This document shows, in pieces, positions 47,749-60,022 of a DNA stretch of 64,000 nt. The stretch is from NCBI GenBank assembly GCA_037074615.1, contig CM073542.1, forward strand, positions 23,897,068 through 23,961,067, in the 5' to 3' direction. The notes under the pieces are model-generated. The model was not told the origin of the DNA. It saw nothing but the letters and a program-made list of their open reading frames with translations, and searched no databases. The translations under genes were made by a program, and so were the position numbers. This DNA is from Leucaena leucocephala. Lineage: Eukaryota; Streptophyta; Magnoliopsida; Fabales; Fabaceae. Numbering within the stretch: the stretch's first letter is position 1; the number at the start of each line of letters is the position of its first letter.

Positions 47749-49712
47749 ATTCACTTTGTGGTTCTTATCAGTAGACAAGGGAAAGTAAGGCTTACCAAAT
47801 GGTATTCACCTTACTCTCAAAAGGAGAGATCCAAGGTATATATATTCATCAGATTTTGAACCCAATAATTATTATAGCAACACTGGTTTTTCCTTTTTAT
47901 GTTGCTTTGAATTCCAAGTAGACTACAGTATATCTTGTCATTTCAATCATCTAATTAGTTAATTGCCTCCATTATTATTGATGGTTCTTCGATGAAGTTA
48001 AAGAGATTTCTTAATTGCTATTGATATGGGTTCCCCCATTGCTTTTTTCTATTATACTTAAATGATGTTGGGTTGATATGGATACCTTGAATCATATATA
48101 AAAGGCATAGGAGTTACATTCTGAAATGCTTTATGTTCCATTGATCCTTACTTCTATTGTCCCAACACCCCCTGATTGTCTACTGTTTTTATGGTGATGG
48201 ATCGATATAGATAGCTAAATGGTAAAGAAGTTAGAATTTGGAAACTTGCTTACTATTTGCCAAAAGTCTCATTGGATCTGACTTGTCAGCATTTAATGAG
48301 TAAAATATATAGTGTGTATTTGCCTTTTATTTTGGTGTTATTATATCTGTCTCTTTTAAACGCATGGTGCAACAAAATCCAAGTTGCATTACATCTTGAT
48401 GACCCACTGCTTAGTTTATTTCTTGTTCTGGTTTTTCATTTATGGTGCTGGATCAATATGCACAAAGTTGCCCGCGTTTTGCGCCTTTCTGGATGATTGA
48501 TTCTGTACTGAAAGTCCTAAAACCATGTAACGATGTTTATTTTTGAAAGGTAATTCGAGAGCTAAGTTCCCAAATTCTTCCTCGCCTGCCAAAGCTCTGC
48601 AACTTTGTGGAGTGGAGAGGACTCAAAGTTGTTTATAAAAGGCACGTAGGTAATTAAATATTGTGGCCGTTAAAAGAAAAAGAAGTGTGATATTGGTTTT
48701 GGTTCATGTTTAGATATGCTAGCCTCTACTTCTGCTTCTGCATTGATCGGGATGATAATGAACTGGAGACCCTCTCCATCATTCACCATTATGTCGAGAC
48801 ACTGGACCGTTATTTTGGTAGTGTGAGTATCTCTTCAATCTCCCATTTTTCATTGTCTATGTAAAAAGTTAGAGTGAATTGGCTTTCTTATCAGGTCTGC
48901 GAGCTGGATTTAATCTTTAATTTCCATAAGGTATATATATCTGACCTCTATTTCTTTTCATGTTCAGAATTTTGCATACATGTACCTGTGTTTTCAACTA
49001 TTAGATTTGCTCCATTCATCCCTATCTTCAAATTATGATTTATGAGTGTTAGGAATGCAAGCTGCCAATAGCTTTATAGGTAGAATAATGCTATGTAAGC
49101 AATCATTGTAAGTAAGGGGTCACTGGTTTAATCTTGTAATCTCATTTCGTTAATGCCTACCCTTTTAATTAGGGGGAAAATGAATGTGAGCTGATAAAGT
49201 GAATACTAGTTTAATTTATTTTGTAAGGTTCATTTGTATGATAAAAGATGGAGCTTTCATTCTTTTTATAATTAATGGAGTTCTTTTGCCTGTCACAACT
49301 TCTCTAAATGGCCCAAATTTAATCATATGTGATATGATATAATGAAATACTGTAAATTGCCTGTGTGGTTTTTGGATTCAATACAAATGATGAAGCTTTG
49401 GTGATGGCAGGCATATTTTATGTTGGATGAAATTCTGCTAGCGGGACATGTGCAGGAGACTAGCAAGAGAACTTCCTTGAGACTAATAGTCGCACAGGTA
49501 TGAATGAGAATGAACCTTAAAGAACAATTAGTGTTGTTGAATGATGATATTAATATTGTGCATTGAAAAGAGATTGATTTTTCCCTATATGTATAATTTC
49601 CTCTGTTGTGTTATGCTCTGTGTTTTTGAATTCAATGCAGGAGGAGCTGGTGGAAGCTGCTAAAGAGCAATCCAATTCAATAGGCAACATTATTGCACAA
49701 GCCACCAAATGA
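47749..49712 (+). CDS. AP-1 complex subunit sigma (small adaptin)
   Basis: Six exons: 47749-47835, 48550-48641, 48714-48822, 48895-48930, 49411-49497 and 49641-49712, giving 160 residues. The sequence starts at the Ile after the expected initiator Met (IHFVVLISRQGKVRLTKWYS), so an upstream exon must supply the ATG; ATG|GTAAAT at 47216-47218 is a candidate, which would make 161 aa, the plant AP19 length. Hallmarks are CNFVEWRGLKVVYKRYASLY, DRYFGSVCELDLIFNFHKAY and NSIGNIIAQATK. Sigma is the small core subunit of the AP-1 clathrin adaptor at the trans-Golgi network. The junction after 48641 needs a GC donor (AAAAG|GCACGT) paired with an AG acceptor; other junctions are GT-AG. Several usually constant positions differ (LSSQILPRLPKLCNF, HVQETSKRTSLRLIVAQ), so this may be a diverged paralogue. 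Confidence 0.87.
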
Positions 49713-51769
49713 TGATTTGTGTTCACCCATGTCTTTCCCTCTCTTTTAATTTGTTCCAAGACTCAAGCTAGTCTCTCAATATTCTATTAATCCCACGTTT
49801 ATGGGTTTTCTTTTTAATGAAATTAAAAGACGTCCATACCCTTGCCTATTCAAATAAAAGACCATAATACCCAGACTGCTAAAGCTGATCCCTATCGTCA
49901 ATATTCTATCAAAATGACGTAAAAACAAAATGGTGCATCTCGCTCTTGCACATATGAACTCATGTTATAGGCATAATATCTCGTGGATCATAAACCAACT
50001 AGCAAATGGCTTCACTTTGGAATCCATTGCTTACGGAATAATTAACTAGTGCCCTAGTGGACGGTGGTGTTGGTGGAGGCGAGCATCTTCCCTGTGAGGC
50101 CACAAGTAATGGCCTCCGAAGGAATATGCTTCACCTGCTCCACCCCTTCTGCGAATATCACTCCCATTCCCATATGCAGATGAGGCTCTATGTGACAGTG
50201 GAAGGCCCACACCCCCGGATTATCCGCCACGAACCTCAGCGCCGTCCATCCGTACGGGAATATCACCGCCGTGTTCTTCATCGGCGGATTCTTCAAGTTC
50301 AGCTTCACCTCGTCCCTCTTCGGATCGAACTTCCCTTTCCCATAACCCAACACCCAGAAATCATGTCCGTGCAAGTGCCACGGGTGTATCTCACTCGAGC
50401 TGCCACTCAGCACATTCGTGTTCTGCAGTATCACATCCACCACCTGGTTCATCTCGAACATGTACACACCGTTGCCGGTCACCGAGTTCGGGTTCGCTGG
50501 CGGTTTCATGATGTCGTACTCCGCCGGGAAGCTCTCCGGCGGGCTGTTGGGGTCGAAGGCGTCTTGGAGCTTGTACTTGATGGAGCCTAGGTAGGGAGTG
50601 GTGGGCAGGGTTTAGGAGACGTTGTTGATGGCCCATTTGGTGAAGCCGTTGATGAGGTTCTGGGTGTTGAGGAGGATGAGGCGGCGGTGGAAGGTTGGGG
50701 GAGGGGCGGGGGAGCCCATGAGGGCATAGAGCTTCTGCGCGAAGGACTGGCTTCGATGATAGTCATTCCAGAGGGGAGTGACCGGCGGCGGAGAAGGAGG
50801 GAGGTGGGAGGCGGAGGTGGGGTGGTAGTTGAGGATGGTGAGGGCCTGAGGGGTGGTGGGCTTTCTGCCTCTGACGCCAATGGCAATCCAGTAATTCTTG
50901 GAAGGAGCTTGGTCAGTGGTCAGCAGCACGGAGTAGCTCTCGCCGGAGTATATGTCTATGTCTTCCACCGTGAACGGAGTTACGTAGTTGCCATCTGCCT
51001 CCACCACCACCATTTTGTGATTCTGCATCACCCGCATCATGAATTACTAAAAACATTAATCTTCCTTTCAAACTAATAAGTAGTAATATCTAAAATATTC
51101 CATATATTTAAGAATAAAAAGATAGTTTAGTCCTCTTGCTTCAATCTAAACCATGTATCACATGGTGAATCCACTTTTGCACAGAATCCGCTCTCACTTT
51201 GGATTCTAAAATTGTGCAAATGAGTATGAGCATAACTTTATGAAAAGCAAGACCAGGTCAAAGCGGAATGATTCCATGTTGCATGTAGGAACACAAAGGC
51301 AAAGGGAGAGGAAGAAGAAAGTGCAATAATTCCTGCAACGAATCTACTGGGTAGCCTTTGTCAGTATGTAAGCTTTTCTAAAGTGGTGGGTACAATCCCA
51401 TGGGTTACTATCAAATATCAATCATAAAACTCATGGCCAATACTTCATTATTAAGCATGAGCGTTCCCATCCCAGCTTTTGTCCACCAACATTTTGAAAC
51501 ATGCCACTCACAAACAAACACAATATATATAGTGAAGTGAAATCCACCCACACCCCCTCCCATACATACAATAGCGTCCTGCCTACATGTATATGCAGTG
51601 AAACACCAAATAATGTGTACTATAATATACTTTCATACTTTCCCTTCCATCCATCAATCTGGATCATGGATCTATGGGGATGAATGAAAATTTATTAATT
51701 TATGAACAACCCTGCATTATAATCTAAATTATTTGCTTCCACGACTTTTTCTCAAGTAAGATCAACTTA

Positions 51770-52113
51770 GGGTGTGTTTAGATTAGCATTGCACATATAT
51801 TTTTTTAACATGACTTTTGCAAAAATTAGATTGGGTAAAAATTAGATAGAGTAATGTAATTTATATTTAGATCGTTTTTTTTATAAAAAAAATGATTTGA
51901 CAAAAATTTATTTAAATGAAGATTCAAAATAGGAAAAAAAGAAGTCAAAATGAAGAAGCTTGAAGGTACAACAAGTAGCTTCATTGTAAAAATTTATTTG
52001 GATATAAAAGTCACATGGCAAAAACGGTAAAGTAAATATTAATGTTAGCCAAAAAGTAACTTATTCCGGTTGAAAAATTAGTTTGGAGCCCAAATGCTCT
52101 CCCAAACACAACC
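51770..52113. mobile_element. PIF/Harbinger-like MITE in the ascorbate oxidase intron
   Basis: The left end GGGTGTGTTTAGATTAG and the reverse complement of the right end, GGTTGTGTTTGGGAGAG, are imperfect inverted repeats. TTA flanks both sides (51767-51769 and 52114-52116), fitting a TWA target duplication. The body is 344 bp and non-coding. Confidence 0.6.
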
Positions 52114-52301
52114 TTATATGTTGCGAATCCTCCCTCTATATTATTTCAGACTGACCATGCTTTAAAAGTATTGTCTTAGTTTTTCTCTTAGCTATGGCTC
52201 CTACTCCTACAGAAACAAATTAATATTAGTATACTTTCATTATATTCATTTTACTGTTTCCGGTAATATAATACTAACTCCATTCCTTAATATAAAATAT
52301 C

Positions 52302-52332
52302 TAGTTTGTAGTATAAAGTATACTACAAACTA
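52302..52332. repeat. Perfect 14-bp inverted repeat
   Basis: TAGTTTGTAGTATA, a 3-base AAG spacer and TATACTACAAACTA form a perfect hairpin in the ascorbate oxidase intron. It lies next to a CTCCATTCCTTAATATAAAA segment resembling a Stowaway end, so it may be a remnant of a MITE. Confidence 0.6.
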
Positions 52333-53554
52333 CATCTATATAATAATAAGTAGTATCTTTTGGTGGACTTATATAACATCTTCCTCAATGATTTATCTCG
52401 AATCATAGCCTAAGTACCCATCTCAGGTACAAATAAATGTGTTAAATACACTCAGATCATCTTTAAAAATGAAGATAATTGAAAAATACGATTCCATCCA
52501 AGTAACTACTTTTTCTTTCTTTAAAAAAGGAAAAGGAAACTTTTTGTTTAGCATAGAAAAGTGTAGAAGCAGCTTACGTTGGTACTTGAAGTGAAGGAGT
52601 CACCAAATCAGGACAATAATTACAACTCAAGAACACTTGAAAGAAATGTTTACATGTCGAGCAATTATTAAGACGTTTACATGTAAGAATTCATATACAA
52701 TAGATTCTAGTATAATATGAAGTATAAAAGAAATGGGGATGAAGGAGAAAAAGGGCACCTGAATGGCCAAGTTGAGGGAAGCTAGAGCAGTGGAGCTGGC
52801 AATTCGGAGGCGGTAGGTCTTGTTGGGAAGGACATGCAGTATTTGAGGGGCACAGGTCTCGTTGCCTCTAAATCTGCACTTTGTCATGCCTCCAGCCATG
52901 GAGCAGTTGAACTGACCTCTCCCATTTGTCAGCAAACTCTGCGGCTCTCCGATCCACCGGAATGGTTTGGAGGAGAGGGCGAGTTCTTGGTGTTGAGAGC
53001 TCTGATGCCACCAGTCACTCAGCAGCAGATTGAACTCTCCGTCGTAGTGGAAGGGCTCTTTCTTGCCGTCCTCCAACTCCACTATCAGTGATCCGTACAG
53101 GCCAGCGGATCTCTGCATGCCGTAGTGGCCGTGGTAGAAGTAAGTTCCGGGCCTGTCCACTTGGAATCTGTAGTGGAAGGTCTCACCTGGGTTAATGGCA
53201 CATTGTGATATGGATGCCGTTCCGTCGGCCCAGGGTGTTCCCTTCTGACGGATGCCGTGCCAGTGGATGACGACGCCCTCCGTGGAGAGCTTGTTGGTGA
53301 GGGCGACGTCAATGGTGTGGCCGACCTGAGCTCGGATGGTGGGGCCCGGAAACTGGCCGTTGATTCCCATCACAACGCTCTCCACGCAGTCCGGCGAGGC
53401 ATACATGTACTCCACCTCCCACTCGTAGTGCCTCACTTTTGCAGCTGCCGATAATGCTGCTACTAGCAACAGCAGCAGCACCGCCACCCACATCATATTT
53501 CTCAGCCTCATTGTGCGAACAGGCTAAGTGATATTGTTTGCATGAATCCCATTG

Positions 53555-53564
53555 CTATTTATAG
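53555..53564 (-). promoter_or_regulatory. TATA box of the ascorbate oxidase gene
   Basis: CTATAAATAG on the minus strand lies about 45 bases upstream of the ATG at 53511, implying a very short leader. It is a near-consensus plant TATA box, so the promoter looks intact even though the coding sequence is interrupted. Confidence 0.55.
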
Positions 53565-54334
53565 CAACACTTTCAACTATATTGCCTTCACTCTTTACAT
53601 ATCATCCCATCTTTTCTTTTCTGTAACTTATTTTCAAAACATCACTGTAAATATTCTTATTTACTTTAAAATATTATTTTTATATACTTTAAATCTTGCA
53701 AAAATCTATTACTAGGTCCAAAAACAAATTTAATCACTAAAAAATCTCATGATAATCGAGCAACATGTTACGACCAAGTCCTAATGTACAAAATAATATC
53801 AGATTTATGTTGCTTACTTATTATATTGTAGGACTAATTAATTTAATAATTACATTCATAAATCTTTCTTCTTGAGGGATTCAAATGCTTGAGACATGTG
53901 CACTTTGATATCATTAATTATAAAATATTATTATTTATGACAAGTTTAGTTTAAAACTCATGAAAGATAATGGTGAAAAAAGTTACAACTCCCCAAAGTC
54001 ACTGCATTGCATTGCATGCTAGTGTGTAAATTAAACATAACAATCACCCGCGGAATCTTGTCGTTTTCTCCTACCTTCAACTTGCTTCCTCTTTGACACC
54101 GACACAACATGGACGCTGAGAGAGACGCACAACAGTAAAATATTCAAAATATCTCCAAAAACGAACTACTCTTTCCATTCATTTATGTTTCCCATTATTT
54201 AATTTTCCTCCAAAGCAAGCCTATTTCAAACATTCGTTTACCTACTTGCTCCACAATCTTACATTAGGTAGCCTGTCCTAATTTAAATCCCACGTACGTG
54301 CTTCAGCCAAAAACCTTAAGTATATATAGATTAA

Positions 54335-54860
54335 GTGTATGTTTGGATATATTTTTAGAAAAGTGTTTGTGAAAAAAAAGGTTTTTTGATAGCTTTTAAA
54401 AAAGAGCTTATAAAAAAAAGTTATTTAAAATAAATGAGTGTTTGGATAGTTATTACTAAAATGATTTTTATAATAAAAAAATTATAAAAAATGGTATAAT
54501 TTTATTAAAAATATGAGAGAGGAGAAATGAAAGAGGGTAAAAAAGAGATATGAGAGAGGAGAGATGGTGGAGAAAATAGAAGAGAGAGAAGAGATAGTTA
54601 AAAATATAAAAGAGAGATGAGAGGAAAGATAGATGAGAGAGGAAAGATGGTATAAAAAAGTAAGGATAAAATAGTTATTGAGTAGTTCATAAGCTTTTTT
54701 ACTATTCTAAAAGTTACTTTGATTAACTTATCGGAAACTATAGTTTGGTTTAGAAGTCATTTTAGATAAATATGATTATTTATTTTAAAAAATTTTCAAA
54801 CTAAAGTTTCACCTAAAAGAACTTTTAAAACTATAATTTTAGTATATTTGAAACAGGCCC
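54335..54860. mobile_element. PIF/Harbinger-like MITE, 526 bp
   Basis: The left end GTGTATGTTTGGATA and the reverse complement of the right end, GGGCCTGTTTCAAATA, are imperfect inverted repeats flanked by TAA (54332-54334 and 54861-54863). The core is purine-rich with GAGAGAGGAGA runs. A relative lies at 3509-3967. Confidence 0.6.
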
Positions 54861-55603
54861 TAATTACCTTTTATATGCCCGTTTGGTATAAGTGAAAACA
54901 TCAACTTGGAAGAATGATAAGTACACAAGACTAATCTACCCCTAAAACATTTATTTGATATTTAAGTTTAAGATAATCCTAGAAAGAATGCTTTCGTTGG
55001 TATTTGTTCATCTTCCTCTCCTATATGTTTTTCACTATTTTTACTCTACCAACATCTAAAATTAAAAAAAAAATCTCATTCTTTTTGTGATATAACCAAA
55101 TATAATTTTAAATTGCGTAATTGATCCGTCTCAATTGAAAATCTTTCCATCGAACCCAATGTGGCATTGAACTTTATTAATTCAATAATCACTTGTCAGT
55201 CCATAAAATCATTCAATAATTACTTAATAATTTTCTCTTTCTTTGCTTTAATTTGTTACTCCTGGATATACAATAAAATTTACATAAAACAATGCTATTC
55301 ATAAGTCATTAGTACAGTGCAACTCATCCAAAATGGATCTCCACTAAAATATTCTTGTTTTGAAACAATAATAAAAAAGACGATATCGTTAAATAACAAT
55401 GATGAAGTATAAGATTGGACATAAGAGCTCTTCAATAGTTCAATGAGAGCGTTCAGTTAATTAATTAAATCCACTGTACCTATAAAGTATAAACAATCCA
55501 CATCAATCAAATGATCAGCTGCCTAGAAATCAATCTCTCTATTCTTTGAAAGCTAAGAGGGTGTTTGGATTACCTTTTGATAAGTGATTTTAGGTAATAA
55601 ATA

Positions 55604-55892
55604 TTACTCTCGGTTCTTAATATAAGATTTTTTTAATTAATCTAAGTATATTATAGAAATTAATTAAATTAATTATTTATAATAACTATACGTTGATTTC
55701 TTTAAAATATTATATTTAAACATGTGTATTTGAACTACCTGTGATTGAAACTTTTTTAATATATGCAATTATATAGGGATATTTTAAAGAGAAAAATAAA
55801 AATTGAGAGAAAAAGTGGCTTGAGGTTTTATAATTAGAATTAAAATAGACTATTTATCTAGTTCCTATATTAATAGGAGAGAGGAGGGAGTA
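55604..55892. mobile_element. Stowaway-like MITE
   Basis: The left end TACTCTCGGTTCTTAATATA pairs imperfectly with the reverse complement of the right end, TACTCCCTCCTCTCTCC. The core is AT-rich and non-coding. The TA flanks are uninformative. Confidence 0.5.
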
Positions 55893-56087
55893 TATAAGAG
55901 GAATTTAGCATAAAAATATTTCTGAACTGCTGATTGTAAAGAGGGGCGTGAGGATTTAATTTGCAACTCGTGAATGATGGAATGCGGCACCATCATGAAG
56001 GTTCAAACAAAGCAATAATTAAGGCAAGGACAACAGAATATTAACAATGGAGCATGCACGTGCTTCTATTCATTCATTCATTCATGC

Positions 56088-56118
<31 letters not shown>

Positions 56119-58924
56119 TGTATGTATGTGTGTGTGTGTGTGTGTGAGACTCAGCTTTAATGTTGTGTTGTTTTATGATTAGCATTTTGTTTGGTCGTTC
56201 ACTGGTTTTGTATTAATATATGCTGTTTTTATGTGTCATTCGAATTTGTGATCACAGTGGTGGAAGCAAGCAGTCCCACGCGCCTTTTCCCTCACTCGAA
56301 TTTGCCATTGAACAAGAGCTTCATCTATCTGTTTAAATTTGTTCAAAGACGCAAGTATCTCCACCATTCTATTAATCACATTCAACTTCAATTTTTATTT
56401 TTGAGAAAAGATTATGTTAATGTGAACACCAAAATTGGCTTCGTACTTTTGCCCCAACTGCATGCCTTCACCATTTACATATCACATCTTCACTTTTTCT
56501 ATATAAATTATTTTAAAGATATGATTCTGAATATTTACATATAATATGAGATCCCTATTTATTTTCAAATGTTATTTTATATACTTGAGATCTCTCTTCC
56601 TGTCGGATCCAAATGCTTGAGACATGCGTCGATATCATTAATTATAAAATATGATTTAATAACGATCGATCTTGTGCTTTTCTGCTACCTTCAACTTGCT
56701 TCCTGACGGTTCGTTCACAGCCACACAACACAGACCTGACCTGTATCCATAAACTTGACAGCCAAAAGAATGATCACAATATCTCCAGAAAGAATCAACA
56801 TGACAATTAATACTCTCAATTACATTTAATTATTTCACTTATATTTGTGCTGTAACAATAACCTTTCTCAGCTGCCTTTCTCAGCTGTTACCTTAATTGT
56901 TCTATCTCAGCCTAGAGTTTTGATCAATGGGAAAAAGAATTGATTCTTAAAATATCATTGTTTTGAAAGAATAGTAATAGAGAAATAATAAACTTGCTTT
57001 GAAGAGAGATGCATGAAGTGGTGTTTGTTGATCGAGGTACGTAGGAGGAATGCTTGGTATGGAGTTCACGCAAGGAAAGGCGAGTAATTAAGTAGATGAT
57101 GAACAAGGTAAGGACGACAGGAGAATATTAAGAATGCACCATATATGCACGTGCATAATTGTGTTCATTCATTCATTCAGGTATATATATGTCATATATA
57201 CGTGTGAATCAGCTTCAATCTTGTTGTTCTTTTATTATCATCATCATTTTGTTTGGTCATTCACGGGTTTGTGCTGTTTTTATGTAATCATTTGAACAAG
57301 CAACCCCACCCGTCTTTTCCATCCTTCTTATTTTGCTTCTCTTTCAAATAACCTCTATACATCCTTCTAATGTGCTTTCATTTTCAAGCCATCTTAACAT
57401 ATTATTAGAGTGTAAATCATATATTAAATAATCAATGGAAACCATGAATATATAATAGAATCGTTCTTTTTTGCTACTCTTTCTTTGTCTGGTCTAATGA
57501 GAGGGTGTGGAAAATGTATTACACTTTTAAATGACTTTATTCAAATCGTACATTCTTTTATAAATGTTGTCATTCAAGTTATAAACTTTTTTATAAATTT
57601 GTTATTCACGTTACAAGTGTAATAAATGGTGACAGTTGGTCATTGAAGCTTTGCTGGGTGTTGGGAAATGTAGTACACTTTCAAAATGTGTTATTCAAAT
57701 GGTAAATATCTTTATAAATACTCTCATTCATGTTACAAGGGGGACGAATTTGTATTCTCAATTTACTGCCTCACAAACAGGGTATTCCTCAACTTAATCT
57801 CGACTCAGATAATCTATTAGGACTAAAATTGTTACCATATGAAGATGAGGAGAAGTAAAAGACTGAAGTCAAAATAGAGAGGCAATGTGAAATGGAAAGG
57901 CAAAAGCAAGAGAGGGATCGTGAATGAATGAAGGATAAAAGATGATGAAGAAGGACCAGACCAGAACTGTAAAAGCGAAGCAATGGCCGCCTAAACCTTA
58001 TATAATTAAAAGTAGCGCCATTATATTTGACCTCTCTTCCTCTTTACAAACAAAAAGGTTATTTTCTTTACATTTGGACCTCGCATTTTCAAAAGCAAAT
58101 TATTATAGAAACCACTGTATATCTTTTACAAGTAACCAGTGGGGATTGGTCCACTTCCTACGATCACATATAATATTCAAATCTTATTGTCAATATATGA
58201 ATATTTTAATTAGTGAATAATATGTGAGTACTCCTATAAAAGTCATGGCCTGATCTTATCTTATTCAATCCTTAGGAACCCACTCACTTTAACTATTTTA
58301 CGTACAAATGACAAAGCATTCATTAATATTCTTAATTCCAAGCTTCTTGTGTCTCTTAAAAAGGAGGGATTCAATTCTAGGAAATGTTAAACATGTTTAT
58401 ATATCTATAAATAATATAAATACATCAAGAAATCACATTGTTCAAAAATCATAACCAGCGTGGCTTATTTCTCATATTTTATGGCATGTATGGGATATTA
58501 AAAATGTTTCCATCCATCCCTATAATATTTGCTTATGTGGAAGTCGTATCAGATGTTATTTTGCCACATCATTCGTGAGTAATATTTCATTTTTAGTCAT
58601 GTCATCAGTTTAAAAATTGAAATATAATTATTTATAAACTAGAAAAAATAACTTTGAAAGGTTCATAGAATATATAAGAATGTGGTTTTTAAAATATAGA
58701 TATTTGTTTAAAAATGATATAAAATATAAGGATAAATTGATTAAATGTTTGCTTATGGTAAATATGAAATGCTCTCTTTTTTTGCACAAGAAAAAAAAAT
58801 CTATTTCGTATATATTAGCCATCCTGTTGCAGAACAGGAGAGAAAGTAGCTCCATGGAGGTGTTTTATGCATTCAATAGTCAAAGTGTCTTCCATTGGAA
58901 AAAAAAAACGTCAATTTTTTTTTA

Positions 58925-59115
58925 TACAAAAAAAATAGATGGGTTCTACATCGGTCTTCTATTGGGATCAAAGTATGACCCAAACGCTCAAAGAATGTTT
59001 ATAAGAGACTTACAGGATTGCCTACTAAAAAACCCTCACAATAACAATAAAAATTAAACTCATATATTTATAAGATATAAGCTAATTTCTTATTATATTT
59101 ATCAATTCTCATTGC
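58925..59115 (-). mobile_element. tRNA-derived SINE-like element, copy 3
   Basis: This is a minus-strand copy of the family at 6506-6709 and 7977-8184. Read on the minus strand it contains TTGTGAGGGTTTTTTAGTAGG, CAATCCTGTAAGTCTCTTAT, GTAGAACCCATC and an A-rich tail. Exact ends and target duplication are unclear. Confidence 0.55.
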
Positions 59116-60022
59116 CAACTTCAATAGTTAATAAACGAATTATAATGCTGTTCCCCAAAAACGAATTCTCAATCGTTCGGCCCTAGAAATTTTACAACTA
59201 AACCTAGCACCCAAACTAATTTTAATTATACAATTAATATTTTAAAATATTTTTATACTAAAAAAATATTTAAAAATACAGTTGATATCTTTTAGTATAA
59301 TTAATACTGTAAAATATTTAAAATATAATTAGTACTCAATTTGTGCACAATTAATACCCTTCCCTAATAGATCTCTAATCTCCATATAAACTCTCCACCT
59401 AAGGTTTTCTTTTTTTACGCTTTCCACTTGTATAATTTTTTTTTTTTAAAAAATGCAGCAAATGAATCTCGGCGCTCTAATGGGAATCCGTTAAGTATTT
59501 TTTTTCCTTCGCTGGCGGCACGTGATCTTGGGGAGAAATACAGAATTTTAATACAGGGTAGTTCTGCGCAAAACGCTCCGTTTCCTCAACTGTAATGTAA
59601 ATGTTTTCAGATCATCAGGGAATGCAACGTTTTGGATCAGAATAATGATTTAAAATCCATTGCCATTTCTACAACCCCTCCAGAGAAAGCTAACATCATC
59701 AATCAAATCACAATACAATACGAACGCTTCCGGCAGGTACTATAAATATTGAGGATATATTGCGCCATTGGAGAGTCATGGGTCTGTTCATGAGGATTCA
59801 TTTTCTGGTGTTATACCAATACAAATCAGTCTTCTGACATCATTAGAAGATCGCCGCAATAGTTACAATGCCCATATACTTAAGTTTGTAAAATTTACAT
59901 CCACTACCCATCATTACATATATCATTGCCCATGCCCATTACTCTCCGAGGTAATACCTTTCCCTTTTTGAATACTTGCTATATCATTCGATGCAGATTA
60001 AGACCTTCTGGCATCATTTTAT

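Larger units (their letters stand above)
50054..53511 (-). pseudogene. L-ascorbate oxidase gene interrupted by one in-frame stop
   Basis: Two exons on the minus strand: 52759-53511 (ATG at 53511) and 50054-51022, joined in phase 0 across a 1.74-kb intron. A signal peptide (MWVAVLLLLLVAALSAAA) precedes three cupredoxin domains of a secreted multicopper oxidase that oxidises apoplastic ascorbate. Copper-ligand motifs visible are HWHG (83-86), HGHYG (127-131), HPWHLHGH (464-471) and HCHIEPHLHMGMG (from 526). Codon 388 is TAA (50612-50614), after KWAINNVS and before TLPTTPYLG, where homologues have Leu. The frame then stays open to TAG at 50054-50056. The product would stop at 387 of 572 residues and lose the third domain with all C-terminal copper ligands. 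The coding sequence is much more GC-rich than neighbouring genes. It is either a recent pseudogene, a null allele or a sequencing error. Confidence 0.85.
53570..60022. other. 6.4-kb gene-free interval upstream of ascorbate oxidase
   Basis: No gene was recognised. It holds two MITEs (54335-54860 and 55604-55892), a compound ATGT/TG microsatellite (56091-56150), a SINE-like element (58925-59115) and an imperfect duplication near 57505-57580 and 57658-57737. Segments at 53570-54190 and 56020-56300 recur at 56445-56830 and 57095-57330 respectively. Open frames at 56191-56544 and 58680-59057 look random. Confidence 0.55.

Noticed and set aside
49050..49180. Possible SINE in a sigma adaptin intron
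   Set aside because: Only a weak B-box-like GGTTTAATC was seen; no flanking repeat or clear tail.
50057..51076. Plus-strand and alternate-frame open frames over the ascorbate oxidase exon
   Set aside because: The GC-rich exon lacks stops in other frames; homology supports only the minus-strand frame.
56191..56544. 117-codon plus-strand frame
   Set aside because: It crosses the duplicated upstream segments and an AT-rich stretch with no homology.
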